Below are positions 41,491 to 50,117 of a DNA stretch of 64,000 bases, piece by piece (positions within the stretch are counted from its first letter, which is position 1; each line of letters begins with the position of its first letter). The notes beneath the pieces are model-generated. The model was given only the letters and a program-made list of their open reading frames with translations, was not told where the DNA came from and ran no database searches. Source of the DNA: Paenibacillus odorifer (GTDB lineage: Bacteria; Bacillota; Bacilli; Paenibacillales; Paenibacillaceae); the NCBI RefSeq assembly GCF_000758725.1, contig NZ_CP009428.1:5084001-5148000 (forward strand), given 5' to 3'. A program made the position numbers and the translations under genes.

Positions 41491-42327
41491 TCACGCAACA
41501 GACATTCTAGTCAATTGCTCAGCAAAACGAACTGGAGAAAGATACCCCAGCGCGCCATGCATTCGCTTGCGGTTATAATAAAACTCAATATATTGAAAAA
41601 GTGTCTGGTAGGCTTGCTCCTTAGTTTTGAAGCGTGGATTACAATAAATGAGCTCCTTTTTCAAAATGCTGTGCCACGACTCGATACAGGCGTTATCATA
41701 ACAGTTACCTCTGCGGCTCATGCTGGACTCCATGCCATACGCTTTCAACTGCTGCGTGTATTCATGAGAAGTATATTGAGAACCTCTATCGGAGTGATGT
41801 AATAGACCCTTTTCCGGTTGTTTAGCTTCGTAAGCATCTTGTAAAGCGCCAGAAATCAAGCTAGTTTCCATATGGTTTTCCAAGCGCCACCCCACGATTT
41901 CGCGCGTGCAAAGGTCCATCACACTAGCCAGGTACAAGCGCCCTCCCCGGCAAGGAATGTACGTAATATCGGTAACCCATACTGAATTGGGTTTGAGTAT
42001 TTTAAATTGCTGGTTCAGCGTATTTGGGGCAATCGGATGGTCATGATTGGAGTCGGTGGTCTGTACGCGATACGTTTTGGAGACAATGGAGCGAAGCTTC
42101 ATATGTCGCATGTACACACTCACCGTGCGTTCGGTAACGGTATAACCTTCTTGATGTAGCAGGCGGGTGATCTTCGGACTCCCATACCGCTTTTGATGGT
42201 CTGCAAAATGATACTGAATTCGCTTCATTATCGCAGCCTTACGAAGCATATGCGTACTGTTTTTTTCTGTCCGCCACTTGTAGTACCCGCTCCGTGACAC
42301 ATGTAGGGTCATGCACATCTTCTCCAA
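41491..42327 (-). CDS. IS3-family transposase, OrfB (DDE part)
   Basis: The 278 codons from the first Met encode the catalytic part: WVTDITYIP (first Asp), LLHHSDRGSQYTS (second Asp), NACIESWHSILKKE (Glu), and FYNRKRMHGALGY. The true product is OrfAB made by minus-1 frameshifting. The frame stays open upstream as KSSAHLQQTKELRFQFIEKH back to the A7 run at about 42402, where orfA also runs. It integrates or excises the element. Confidence 0.92.
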   Translation of the reverse strand: MEKMCMTLHVSRSGYYKWRTEKNSTHMLRKAAIMKRIQYHFADHQKRYGSPKITRLLHQEGYTVTERTVSVYMRHMKLRSIVSKTYRVQTTDSNHDHPIAPNTLNQQFKILKPNSVWVTDITYIPCRGGRLYLASVMDLCTREIVGWRLENHMETSLISGALQDAYEAKQPEKGLLHHSDRGSQYTSHEYTQQLKAYGMESSMSRRGNCYDNACIESWHSILKKELIYCNPRFKTKEQAYQTLFQYIEFYYNRKRMHGALGYLSPVRFAEQLTRMSVA

Positions 42328-42365
42328 GAGAAACTCGGAGCGATGTTTTTCAATAAACTGGAATC

Positions 42366-42683
42366 TCAGTTCCTTGGTTTGCTGAAGATGTGCACTGCTT
42401 TTTTTACGATCGCTAATTCCTCTTCCACATCAGCAATCTTGTTATCTTTTTCTTGAAGTTGACGGCTCATTTCTTTCAACTGTGCCTCGAGTTCCCGTAC
42501 TCGATCCACGCTAGCTGCCGGTTCATTCTTTAGTTCTCGATACTGGCTCATCCATTGATGCAGGGTACTTTTTGGGATGTTGAGCTCTTCCGCCAAGTCG
42601 CCCACTGTCTTTGTTTGCTCTTGAATGAACTGCACTGTCTGTTTTTTAAATTCTTCGTTATACCGTTGTCGATGTTCTCCCAT
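42366..42683 (-). CDS. IS3-family transposase, OrfA (HTH part)
   Basis: The 105-residue protein begins MGEHRQRYNEEFKKQTVQFI with GGAGGTG upstream. It has a helix-turn-helix (GDLAEELNIPKSTLHQWMSQ) and a C-terminal leucine-zipper-like coiled coil (VRELEAQLKEMSRQLQEKDN). Near its end AIVKK is encoded by GTAAAAAAAGC, an A7 slippery site that gives access to orfB. Confidence 0.9.
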   Translation of the reverse strand: MGEHRQRYNEEFKKQTVQFIQEQTKTVGDLAEELNIPKSTLHQWMSQYRELKNEPAASVDRVRELEAQLKEMSRQLQEKDNKIADVEEELAIVKKAVHIFSKPRN

Positions 42684-42789
42684 GTGAACACACCTCCGTG
42701 GACTCATTATCGCCAGTCTGTTAACTACTGTCCACTTTTTATTCTAGCTTCATAGATGCCGCTATTTGCTGATTTTCAGCCTTTGGAGC

Positions 42790-42943
42790 ATGGTTTCGGA
42801 CTCCATGGACGCTAATGCCTAGAAAGAGACTCAAATGCGGTACTTTTTATGCCAATAGCGACTATGGAGTCCGTTAGAATTGCAAATGTGGAGAAAAACC
42901 TCTTTAAGGGTCAGCTGGGTCCGATAGGAGCCTCATACCAAAA
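42790..42943 (-). repeat. Dispersed ~145-bp repeat, copy B
   Basis: It is copy A in the opposite orientation. CTATCGGACCCAGCTGACCC lies at its start (right end on the plus strand), and CGGACTCCAT/ATGGAGTCCG form the inner inverted repeat (42797-42879). Confidence 0.7.
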
Positions 42944-43089
42944 ATGCTCCCTACTCAAACGAAGTTTGGTGTTTAGTATAAGTAAGTTTGCAGCAAGAAA
43001 GAGTGCCCCAACAGCTATTTTATGATATGCTCCCCATATAGTAGACAGGTGAAATAATAAAAACCTGTCGCTGTATGGGGAGCATTTTT

Positions 43090-43770
43090 ATGGAACAAAA
43101 AAAGTATACAGCACTGGAAAAGTTAACGATTCTCCAAGAAATTGAACGGGGCGACATTGGTTTGAAAGCTGCGGCCCGGAAGTATGGAATATCCAAAAAC
43201 TCTATAGTGAAGTGGCGGCAACGTTATCAATTGTATGGATACGAAGGGCTGGAAGTCCGAAGCTACAATCGTACGTATTCTGCAGAACTTAAACTCTATG
43301 CCGTTAAGGATTATCTCGAGGGAGGATTGTCGCAAAACCAAATCATCTGCAAGTATAAGATTGCAAGTGCAACCCAACTCGCCAACTGGATTAGGAAGTA
43401 TAATGGTCATAGCAACAGCTTAACAGCTCATTCAGGAGGAACTAAAGCTATGACCAAAGGACGCGTAACCACTTGGCAGGAACGGATAAATATCGTGCTG
43501 TACTGCCTTTCGAACGGAGAAGACTATGCGAAGGCGGCAAGCCATTTTCACGTGTCTTACCAACAAGTATATAGCTGGGTAAAGAAGTACGAAGCAGGTG
43601 GTGAAGAGGCATTACGAGACGGTAGAGGACGCACCAAAGCGCCTGAAGAACTTACGGAAGCAGATCGCCACAAACTCGCGATGCAAAAGCTGGAATACGA
43701 GAATGCACGCCTGCGTGCGGAGAATGCTTTTCTAAAAAAGTTAGAGGAACTCGAAAAGAGGAGGCGTTAA
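43090..43770 (+). CDS. IS3-family transposase, long OrfA (two HTH units)
   Basis: The 226-residue protein begins MEQKKYTALEKLTILQEIER. It has one helix-turn-helix near residues 20-50 (LKAAARKYGISKNSIVKWRQ), a second near 135-165 (AKAASHFHVSYQQVYSWVKK) and a C-terminal coiled coil (LEYENARLRAENAFLKKLEE). A CGAAAAG near 43754 is a plausible minus-1 slippery site into orfB. Confidence 0.9.
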   Translation: MEQKKYTALEKLTILQEIERGDIGLKAAARKYGISKNSIVKWRQRYQLYGYEGLEVRSYNRTYSAELKLYAVKDYLEGGLSQNQIICKYKIASATQLANWIRKYNGHSNSLTAHSGGTKAMTKGRVTTWQERINIVLYCLSNGEDYAKAASHFHVSYQQVYSWVKKYEAGGEEALRDGRGRTKAPEELTEADRHKLAMQKLEYENARLRAENAFLKKLEELEKRRR

Positions 43771-43784
43771 GAACCATTCGCCAG

Positions 43785-44648
43785 GTGAATATCTACCTGG
43801 CCATTCAGGCTGTTCAGCAGGAACAGTCTTGCTCCATTCGGCTTTTGTGTGACATCGCAGGGATTTCACGGTCAAGTTATTACAAATGGTTGAATCGCAA
43901 ACCCAGTTTTCGAGAGGCTGACAACGAGAAACTGACAGAGGCCATGCTCCTCTTGTATGAGAAGGTGGAACGAACCTTTGGGTATCGCCAATTGACCCTG
44001 CATTTGCGCAGACAAATGGATAAATCTATTAACGCAAAGCGAGTGTACCGGCTGATGAGATGCCAAGGTATCCAGTCAGTCATCCGCAGAAAGAGAAAGA
44101 AGTATGTAGGCTCCACGCCTCAGCAGGTTGCAGAGAATGTGCTGAACCGTAATTTTGAGGCTGAAGCTCCAAACCAAAAATGGGTAACGGATGTAACGGA
44201 ATTCAAATACGGCAACGGCAAGAAGGCGTATTTAAGTGCAATAAAAGATCTGTATGACAAGTCCATTGTTGCTTACGTTCTGGGTCATTCCAATAATAAT
44301 TCGCTAGTTTTTAACACACTGGAATTAGCTTTGCAGGCAGCACCGGAGAGCCGAACCTTACTCCATAGCGACCGTGGTTTCCAGTATACCTCTCTGCATT
44401 TTAAGAAGATGCTGGACGATGCAGAACTGAAGCAAAGCATGTCCCGAGTAGGCTGCTGCATTGACAATTCGCCGATGGAATCCTTCTGGGGAACATTGAA
44501 ATGTGAGAAGTACTACTTACATACCTACCAGACCTTTGAAGAACTCCAAACAGATATTGATACCTACATTCACTTTTATAATAACGAACGGTTACAGGCA
44601 AAACTAAACGGCCTCAGTCCCATTGAATTTAGGACTAAGGCCGCTTAA
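43785..44648 (+). CDS. IS3-family transposase, OrfB (DDE part)
   Basis: The 287-codon frame has the DDE residues in WVTDVTEFKY, LLHSDRGFQYTS and NSPMESFWGTLK, followed by FYNNERLQAKLNGLSP. The frame is open upstream as EEALRTIRQVNIYLA to the A4G run in orfA, so the product is probably an OrfAB fusion rather than a protein started at the GTG at 43785. Confidence 0.92.
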   Translation: MNIYLAIQAVQQEQSCSIRLLCDIAGISRSSYYKWLNRKPSFREADNEKLTEAMLLLYEKVERTFGYRQLTLHLRRQMDKSINAKRVYRLMRCQGIQSVIRRKRKKYVGSTPQQVAENVLNRNFEAEAPNQKWVTDVTEFKYGNGKKAYLSAIKDLYDKSIVAYVLGHSNNNSLVFNTLELALQAAPESRTLLHSDRGFQYTSLHFKKMLDDAELKQSMSRVGCCIDNSPMESFWGTLKCEKYYLHTYQTFEELQTDIDTYIHFYNNERLQAKLNGLSPIEFRTKAA

Positions 44649-44863
44649 ACTACTTTTATTTTTTGTGCTGTCTACTTGACGGGGTGCAGTTCATTTATCG
44701 GATACCGGATAACTCTTTCTTTTTTTCTGTCCATAACAAATCTTTCATACTCCAGAGTCCTTATGTTACTAATCCTCAGTCAAATACAATTCAAATTTCC
44801 TCACTATTAAACTATTTCACATGGTAAAATAAACCTGATTTAAATAAAAGGAGAGTACATAAT

Positions 44864-45538
44864 ATGGGATTTTTCAAAGGAGTATTACAGGGTCTTCTTA
44901 CAATAATAGAAGATAGAGAATATCAGAAACTTTCGGAATCAAATACTATAAAAATCGATAATAAATTAACTTATACTCCAACAGTAAACAGACAATTCGC
45001 CATCATTGAAATTAAAGGTAATAATTATCTGCATAAAGATAGCATATTGAGCATGAAATTGAGTTCAGGATTTTTATCCATTGGAAACGTTATGATAAGT
45101 CGTTCATTAGTGTCAGGAAATCTTGATATGCTTAATTTATCGCAAGATGACTTTAACAATGGCGTTAACCTATATGGAATGATTTCCGATGAACGACAGA
45201 ATGTAACAGAGATAGTATGTTGCTTGAAAAATGATATTTCCTTAATTCAAGGGTACGTTCAAGAAGCACTCGCTATTAAAAAGAATGAAGCTGAAAGAAA
45301 ATTCATAATTCAACAAAATGAACAACTTAGGAAAGAAGAGGAAGAAAAACGAAAAAAATCACAAAAAGAATACTTCCAAACGCATATCAAAGAAAAACAA
45401 ATTATGAAATATGGAATACGTCACACTAAATGCTGGAGATGTCATGCTCCTTTAGGCACTGAGACACACCCTATTCATTATTCTTGTGGTTGGCTCCAGT
45501 GTGACTGCGGTGCATGTAAATGCAATTATCACAGATAG
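44864..45538 (+). CDS. Unknown protein with Cys-rich C-terminus
   Basis: The 224 residues start with a short amphipathic segment (GFFKGVLQGLLTIIED) and a beta-rich region. A strongly charged coiled coil follows (about 145-180: EQLRKEEEEKRKKSQKEYF), then a C-terminal Cys/His cluster (CWRCHAPLG, SCGWLQCDCGACKC) that should bind zinc. AAAGGAGAG supports the start. I do not know the family. It lies right after IS 2 and is AT-rich, which points to transfer. Confidence 0.7.
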   Translation: MGFFKGVLQGLLTIIEDREYQKLSESNTIKIDNKLTYTPTVNRQFAIIEIKGNNYLHKDSILSMKLSSGFLSIGNVMISRSLVSGNLDMLNLSQDDFNNGVNLYGMISDERQNVTEIVCCLKNDISLIQGYVQEALAIKKNEAERKFIIQQNEQLRKEEEEKRKKSQKEYFQTHIKEKQIMKYGIRHTKCWRCHAPLGTETHPIHYSCGWLQCDCGACKCNYHR

Positions 45539-45764
45539 TAAAAGAGTATTTTCGTTTTCATCGGTTACTTCTCCTTAGTGGGTACTTGTAAACTCAACCG
45601 CGGTGACCGGGGGCTAGAGTTATTGCTGGATTAATTCTTTAGGAAGCAATTCGCCCCAAAGGCAAATCAAAAGTACGCAGTATTTAGAGCATGCTTCTAC
45701 ATTGTGCGTTCAGTCATTCGCGAGCATCTCCTGTTGAGCATTATAGTCCGACTACTACGACATA

Positions 45765-45800
45765 AAAAAGGAACGCCCACCATGGACGCTCCTTTTTTTC
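45765..45800 (-). terminator. Terminator of the DUF2798 gene
   Basis: AGGAACGCCCACC.TGGACGCTCCT forms a hairpin with A and T runs on either side, so it may act in both directions. The remainder of 45539-45826 shows no gene. Confidence 0.7.
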
Positions 45801-45826
45801 TTATTCGTCTACAAAATTCTAGCTAG

Positions 45827-46330
45827 TTACGCATTTACACTTTCCGATTTTCGATCCTGTCTTGCGTGTAATGTTTTCATTGCAAATCTTGCTATCGGCT
45901 GCGCAACCAACAGTTCAATCCAAAATGCTATACCAAAGTTTCTTGGCCAGATGTGAAGGAAATTTTTAAGTGGATCCAGGCTTATTTGTTTCGTCCCAAC
46001 CCATGTGCCGATAATTGATAGTAAAATAGATAACACCGTGACATTCAATAAAGTATTCAACAGAATCCTTGCATTAAATCCATCTGTTTGTCCCATGAAT
46101 TTCGGCATCACTTTCCCGACAATCGGTCCTGCAACTAATCTTACAGATAAAACTACGATCATCCACATAAACGGAATAACCTTTAGTGTATCTATATACA
46201 CTTCCTTACTGAAGCCACGTTCCAACCCCACAATAATAGGGGCAATAGTGTTTACTGAAATGATTGAAATAATGAGTAAAAATAGTATACCTTCTTTTCC
46301 GTTTCTGGGCAGTCTTTTGTCTCCATGCAT
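45827..46330 (-). CDS. DUF2798-family membrane protein
   Basis: The roughly 167-residue protein has four hydrophobic segments (starting at EGILFLLIISIISVN, VIPFMWMIVVLSVRLVAGPI, NVTVLSILLSIIGTW and FGIAFWIELLVAQPIARF), as in DUF2798 proteins. The start at 46330 has GGAG 9 nt upstream; a Met three codons earlier is possible, and the longer open frame to 46423 lacks support. Function unknown. Confidence 0.75.
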   Translation of the reverse strand: MHGDKRLPRNGKEGILFLLIISIISVNTIAPIIVGLERGFSKEVYIDTLKVIPFMWMIVVLSVRLVAGPIVGKVMPKFMGQTDGFNARILLNTLLNVTVLSILLSIIGTWVGTKQISLDPLKNFLHIWPRNFGIAFWIELLVAQPIARFAMKTLHARQDRKSESVNA

Positions 46331-46599
46331 GTTTGTCATCTCCGTGAATAATATTTCAGATGGCAGACGTATCATGAGACATATATTTTTGGCCCAACAA
46401 AAAAGACCAATATCTCTACACACTGATTTAATAATTATAACATTTATTTAAAATGAATGTCAGACCTTCTACTAAAATTTATTAAATCCCCCTACTAACA
46501 AAGAACAGTTACCTGCATGCGCCTTAGCAAGAGCGGCAGTGGAAGAGAAGTAAACTGCCGTACTCTACAACGACACTAGAAATATTCTAGATTGGCTAC

Positions 46600-46914
46600 A
46601 ATGATAACCAGTGGTACTTTGCAAGGTTTTTCAGAATATTATTGATGGTCTTAAGGAACGCTATACGCAAATCGGGGCTAAAAAAAAAGAATACGAGGAC
46701 TCATACAAGGAAATTGACTTAGTATGTTGCTACTCTGGTCGGAGCTATATAAAGCTAAAGGTAGGTAGCTGCTGAACGACTGGGTATGACTCCAGCGATG
46801 TTCAACGAATAATACTCACACCTACTCCCAATCATGCAGGAAGAGGCCGTTGATAAAATTGAAGCAGAACTGAATAAATACGCTGAAAAACAGCTCGAAA
46901 CTGCAGAAAAATAA
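46600..46914 (+). pseudogene. Tyrosine integrase remnant next to the tRNA-Ile2/Met gene
   Basis: The plus strand reads IIDGLKERYTQIGAKKKEYE with EIDLVCCYSGRSYI, a typical stretch before the HxxR motif. After a deletion and frame changes it reads RLGMTPAMFNE, a stop, then YSHLLPIMQEEAVDKIEAEL, the block after the catalytic Tyr. The central catalytic part is missing. It points toward the tRNA gene, the usual layout for an integrase at its att site. Confidence 0.65.
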
Positions 46915-46919
46915 TTCCA

Positions 46920-46940
46920 GTTAGCAAATCCGTTAGCAAA
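46920..46940. repeat. GTTAGCAAA direct repeats, 12-bp period (candidate arm sites)
   Basis: GTTAGCAAA occurs at 46920 and 46932, directly after the integrase remnant and about 95 bp from the tRNA 3' end. The motif is the same as at 11283 and 19771, although the tRNA is a different one. Confidence 0.55.
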
Positions 46941-46998
46941 CTCAAAATTCTGTTCTTTATCCATTCTACTTTCTTATATTGCTAAGCTTATAGACAGC

Positions 46999-47026
46999 AA
47001 AAAACCCTTACAAAGTAAGGGTTTTT
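46999..47026 (-). terminator. Terminator of the tRNA pair
   Basis: AAAAACCCTTA pairs with TAAGGGTTTTT around CAAAG. Confidence 0.85.
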
Positions 47027-47032
47027 GATAAG

Positions 47033-47106
47033 TGGGCCCTGAGGGACTCGAACCCCCGACCAATCGGTTATGAGCCGACCGCTCTAACCAACTGAGCTAA
47101 GGGCCC
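47033..47106 (-). tRNA. tRNA with CAU anticodon (Ile2 or elongator Met)
   Basis: The 74-nt tRNA has acceptor GGGCCCT/AGGGCCC, D loop AGTTGGTTAGA, anticodon loop CTCATAA (CAU) and T arm GGGGGTTCGAGTCCCTC. CCA is not encoded. The acceptor and D arm resemble tRNA-Ile2, whose C34 is changed to lysidine by TilS, but elongator Met cannot be excluded from sequence alone. Confidence 0.92.
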
Positions 47107-47146
47107 GGATCTAAAAATATCCGAATGTACAATTGCTGTTGTAATA

Positions 47147-47227
<81 letters not shown>

Positions 47228-47309
47228 TCAGAAATAATATTCAAACAGCGACAATAAATAATATACAGTACAAAATGGGTCTACGTCAAGGATGAATTTG
47301 TAAAAGTTC

Positions 47310-47474
47310 TCAAGGCAAAAATCTAACCCCATATCTTCCTTTGCGGGATCGATAAATTTCCACAAAACTTGGGTCATGGTAGCCATAAATCCAGCCATCT
47401 TGCTCCAACCTTTTTGCTAAACAACCTGCTTGAAATCTCGTTCTGAACAGTTTCGCGAAGTATATCCAATTCAT
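47310..47474 (-). CDS. Small protein of unknown function
   Basis: The 54 residues begin MNWIYFAKLFRTRFQAGCLA and continue KRLEQDGWIYGYHDPSFV. AAAGGAGAAGAG upstream of the ATG at 47474 decides this start over a longer open frame. It is basic and soluble. No motif is recognised. Confidence 0.6.
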   Translation of the reverse strand: MNWIYFAKLFRTRFQAGCLAKRLEQDGWIYGYHDPSFVEIYRSRKGRYGVRFLP

Positions 47475-47548
47475 GATGCCCTCTTCTCCTTTTTGCAAAT
47501 TAATCTCACGCTGCTCTGAACTTATCATGCCCAAGTTCCACAAAATAA

Positions 47549-47568
47549 GCCACCGGAAATCCGGTGGC
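47549..47568 (-). terminator. Terminator of the ABC binding-protein gene
   Basis: GCCACCGG pairs with CCGGTGGC around AAAT, with TTATTTTG following on the minus strand. Confidence 0.8.
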
Positions 47569-47586
47569 CGCTACATATTCCAAAAC

Positions 47587-49074
47587 TTAATCCCCTATAG
47601 AGTCGAAATAATATGTGGGATCTTTTTCGAGCGTACCCAGCATGGTATTCCCTTGCTTCTCCCAAGCTTTGAGGGCACTCTCCACCGTTCTTTTGCCCTG
47701 ATAAACTTCTGTGAATAGTTGGCGCCCAACATCGTTAATACGGCTAATTCCAGGCTTCTGTGTTTGTAGGACGTTCATCAAAGGATCATTGGCTGGTAAT
47801 GGTTTGAGCGTATAGAAGGATTCCAGATTTACTGAAGGTACCTTCGTGGTAATGTAATCCTTACGGGAAGTTAGTTCCCCGCGGGTATGAGCTTTAATTT
47901 TGGCTACCTCATTACTGTTGACGAACTTGATCAAATCCCAAGCATCTTCCTTATTAGCAGCCATAGTGTTGATAGCCATCATATTACCTACCCAAGTACC
48001 TACAGCCACTCCTGGTTTCTCCTTAAAAGTAGGTACGGTAACGAAACCCCAATCGACGGGACTGTAATTTTTAATTTTTGCTGCATTGCGGCTCACACCT
48101 GCAAGCTCATTAAGATAATCGTATTCTCCAATTACCATTGCAGCTTTTCCGGTAAGGAATAGATCCCCTTGGACAGGACTATAGGTGCTCCGTTCTGTTT
48201 CTATAAAATCCATACCGTTTAACCCAGGTGTAATTTGCTTTTTCACCAATTGGCTGTAGGTCGTCCAAGCTTGACTCCACTGTGTTTGGTTTACCTCCAT
48301 CTTATGTCCCTTGTTGTCATACATAGCAAGCTCAAGCGGTGAGACATAGGTCTGCATATCCCAGAAAGGATCGCTCATATAACGGTTCATCGAAAATCCA
48401 TATATACGCTTATCTTTATTTGTCGATTTCTTGGTCACCTTTTCGGCCAGCGCGAACACTTCATCCCAAGTCATTCCGTCCGTCGGATAACCTACACCAG
48501 CAGCATCAAAAATACCTTTGTTAAAATATAACGCACTCGACATAAAGGTCGGTGCTAACGCGTAAAGACTTCCTCCACCCAGCTCACGTACTCCATTTAA
48601 CATTGTAGGTGCCATATTGCTTAAATCATATTGATCTCGTGCGATAAGCGGCTCCAGCGATTGCACCAGATTATGCTTCACCAAACTCTTCACCAATGTA
48701 CTATCACCGACGATTACATCAACTGGCTGTGCACCGCCCATAATTGTTCGGATATTCTCCAGATTATCTGGGTTAACCTCTGGATAGGTGCTGTCAAAAC
48801 GAAGCTCATTCATATTGATGGCTGGAATAATCTCAAGTTTGATTTCAGGATGCTGCAATTCATACATATCTGTAAACTGCTGACGAAAAGAAGAATCGTC
48901 TTCTCCAGACCAGAGGCTGCCAATACGTAACACGCGCTGTTCTGTAGATGGCTTAGAAGCCTCTGCCCAGGCTGTATGCCTGCTTTCAGAAATTAAAGGC
49001 AATAGGAGTGCTGCACATATTCCAAAGCTTAACCAGCGCCGCCATAGCCTTCTATTATTATTTATATGATTCAT
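47587..49074 (-). CDS. ABC-transporter extracellular sugar-binding protein (family 1 type)
   Basis: The 495-residue protein starts at 49074 (GGAGGG upstream). It has a signal peptide (WLSFGICAALLLPLISESRH) without an obvious lipobox. The bilobed binding domain shows RIGSLWSGEDDSSFRQQF, GMTWDEVFALAEKVTKK, YGFSMNRYMSDPFWDM, GKAAMVIGEYDYL and EDAWDLIKFVNSNEVAK. It should bind an oligosaccharide or similar solute outside the cell. No permease or ATPase gene lies beside it, so it is an orphan binding protein or part of a sensing system. Confidence 0.88.
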   Translation of the reverse strand: MNHINNNRRLWRRWLSFGICAALLLPLISESRHTAWAEASKPSTEQRVLRIGSLWSGEDDSSFRQQFTDMYELQHPEIKLEIIPAINMNELRFDSTYPEVNPDNLENIRTIMGGAQPVDVIVGDSTLVKSLVKHNLVQSLEPLIARDQYDLSNMAPTMLNGVRELGGGSLYALAPTFMSSALYFNKGIFDAAGVGYPTDGMTWDEVFALAEKVTKKSTNKDKRIYGFSMNRYMSDPFWDMQTYVSPLELAMYDNKGHKMEVNQTQWSQAWTTYSQLVKKQITPGLNGMDFIETERSTYSPVQGDLFLTGKAAMVIGEYDYLNELAGVSRNAAKIKNYSPVDWGFVTVPTFKEKPGVAVGTWVGNMMAINTMAANKEDAWDLIKFVNSNEVAKIKAHTRGELTSRKDYITTKVPSVNLESFYTLKPLPANDPLMNVLQTQKPGISRINDVGRQLFTEVYQGKRTVESALKAWEKQGNTMLGTLEKDPTYYFDSIGD

Positions 49075-49259
49075 TCTTGAACCCTCCCATAAAATACTCA
49101 ATCCATCCACCTTATGAATAATTACCCATAATTCTAGTAACAGTATATAGCTTTATTCAGGAGGGGAAGTTACAGGCTGTTTAAAGTTATGCTACGATTT
49201 CTTCATATTATTTCTATAAAAAACATTCCGGGAGTTTTCTGAGGATCCTGATATGCCTT

Positions 49260-49465
49260 TCTACGGCAGGATAATTGCACTTTGTGCGACTATTACAGCT
49301 GTGTGTGTTGCGCTTCTCCTTTTAATTGCACTATGTGCAGTTAAAAAACGTTATTAGGAGCTTTCGGCGGATTTCTGGCGGATATAATTGCACAAAGTGC
49401 AACTATATCCGCCAGATCCTCTAAGGAAGGTTAGTTTAAGTGCACGAACTGAAACTATTCTGCGT
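49260..49465. repeat. ~206-bp direct repeat unit 1 with TGCAC palindromes
   Basis: It is nearly identical to 49758-49963. It contains four AATTGCAC-NNN-GTGCA-type palindromes (49273, 49324, 49386, 49438), of which the third lies in a longer inverted repeat GGCGGATATAATTGCAC.. (49377-49413). No reading frame is supported. Confidence 0.85.
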
Positions 49466-49490
49466 TTGAGACGACAGTGCGATGAAATCA

Positions 49491-49598
49491 CCAGGTGTCA
49501 GAGCGCAATATACCAGAGCGACAGAGCGTAATACCAGAGTGACAGAGCGCAATAAACCAGAGTGACAGAGCACAATATACCAGAGCGACAGTGCGCAG
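49491..49598. repeat. Short tandem repeats CCAGAGYGACAGAGCGCAATA
   Basis: About five copies of a 20-23-bp unit (CCAGAGTGACAGAGCGCAATA and variants) lie between the two larger units. They produce a false open frame on the minus strand. Confidence 0.75.
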
Positions 49599-49757
49599 GT
49601 CAGCCAAATGTCAGAATGTGAATGTGAATGCAAACACCAAAACCCTACTCTCCACTCCACTCTACTTTTCCTTTTACCAATACAGCATTTGCCTTCCCTA
49701 CTAACTAACCTACTAACTAACCTGCTGCCTTTCCTATGACCGGCACAAATCGCCCCT

Positions 49758-49963
49758 TCTACGCAGGATAATTGCACTTTGTACAACTATTAAAGCCGAA
49801 TGTATTATGCTTCTTCCTTTTAATTGCACTATGTGCAGTTAAAAAACGTTATTAGGTGCTTTCGGCGGATTTCTGGCGGATATAATTGCACAAAGTGCAA
49901 CTATATCCGCCAGATCCTCTAAGGAAGGTTAGTTTAAGTGCACGAACTGCAACTATTCTGCGT
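49758..49963. repeat. ~206-bp direct repeat unit 2 with TGCAC palindromes
   Basis: The second copy has palindromes at 49770, 49822, 49884 (inside 49875-49911) and 49936. A ninth palindrome, AATTGCAC-TCG-GTGCAGTT, lies alone at 50037-50055, beside the pyrE terminator. Confidence 0.85.
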
Positions 49964-50055
49964 GTGTGACGACATTGCGATGGCATCACCGGGGCAGAAT
50001 ATAGTATTCCAGAGTGTCAGAGCACCTTTTCCTTTTAATTGCACTCGGTGCAGTT

Positions 50056-50089
50056 AAAAAGAAAAGCCTCCCACCAAAATGTGAGAGGC
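50056..50089 (-). terminator. Terminator of the pyr operon
   Basis: GCCTCCCAC pairs with GTGAGAGGC (50066-50089), and the minus strand continues in TTTTCTTTTT, 29 nt after the pyrE stop. Confidence 0.85.
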
Positions 50090-50117
50090 CCGTCCAATCT
50101 ATACACAGGTATTTATT

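Larger units (their letters stand above)
41473..42752 (-). mobile_element. IS3-family insertion sequence 1
   Basis: It contains overlapping orfA and orfB on the minus strand. Both ends carry the related terminal sequence AGTGGACAGT (41481-41490 and, inverted, 42726-42735), with outer bases TGTCAAGAA and TGAAGCTAG (inverted). The exact ends and a target duplication are not clear. Both reading frames are open, so it may be active. Confidence 0.8.
43028..44689 (+). mobile_element. IS3-family insertion sequence 2
   Basis: It is bounded by imperfect inverted repeats: TGCTCCCCATATAGTAGACAG on the left and, inverted from the right, TGCACCCCGTCAAGTAGACAG. Inside are orfA and orfB on the plus strand, both open. 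I see no obvious target duplication. It differs in sequence from IS 1. Confidence 0.85.

Noticed and set aside
49436..49786. 116-codon minus-strand frame
   Set aside because: It spans the CCAGAGTGACAGAGCG tandem repeats, has repetitive composition and no ribosome site.
49260..50055. CRISPR array
   Set aside because: The repeats are palindromes within larger duplicated units; spacers between them are duplicated too and there are no cas genes.
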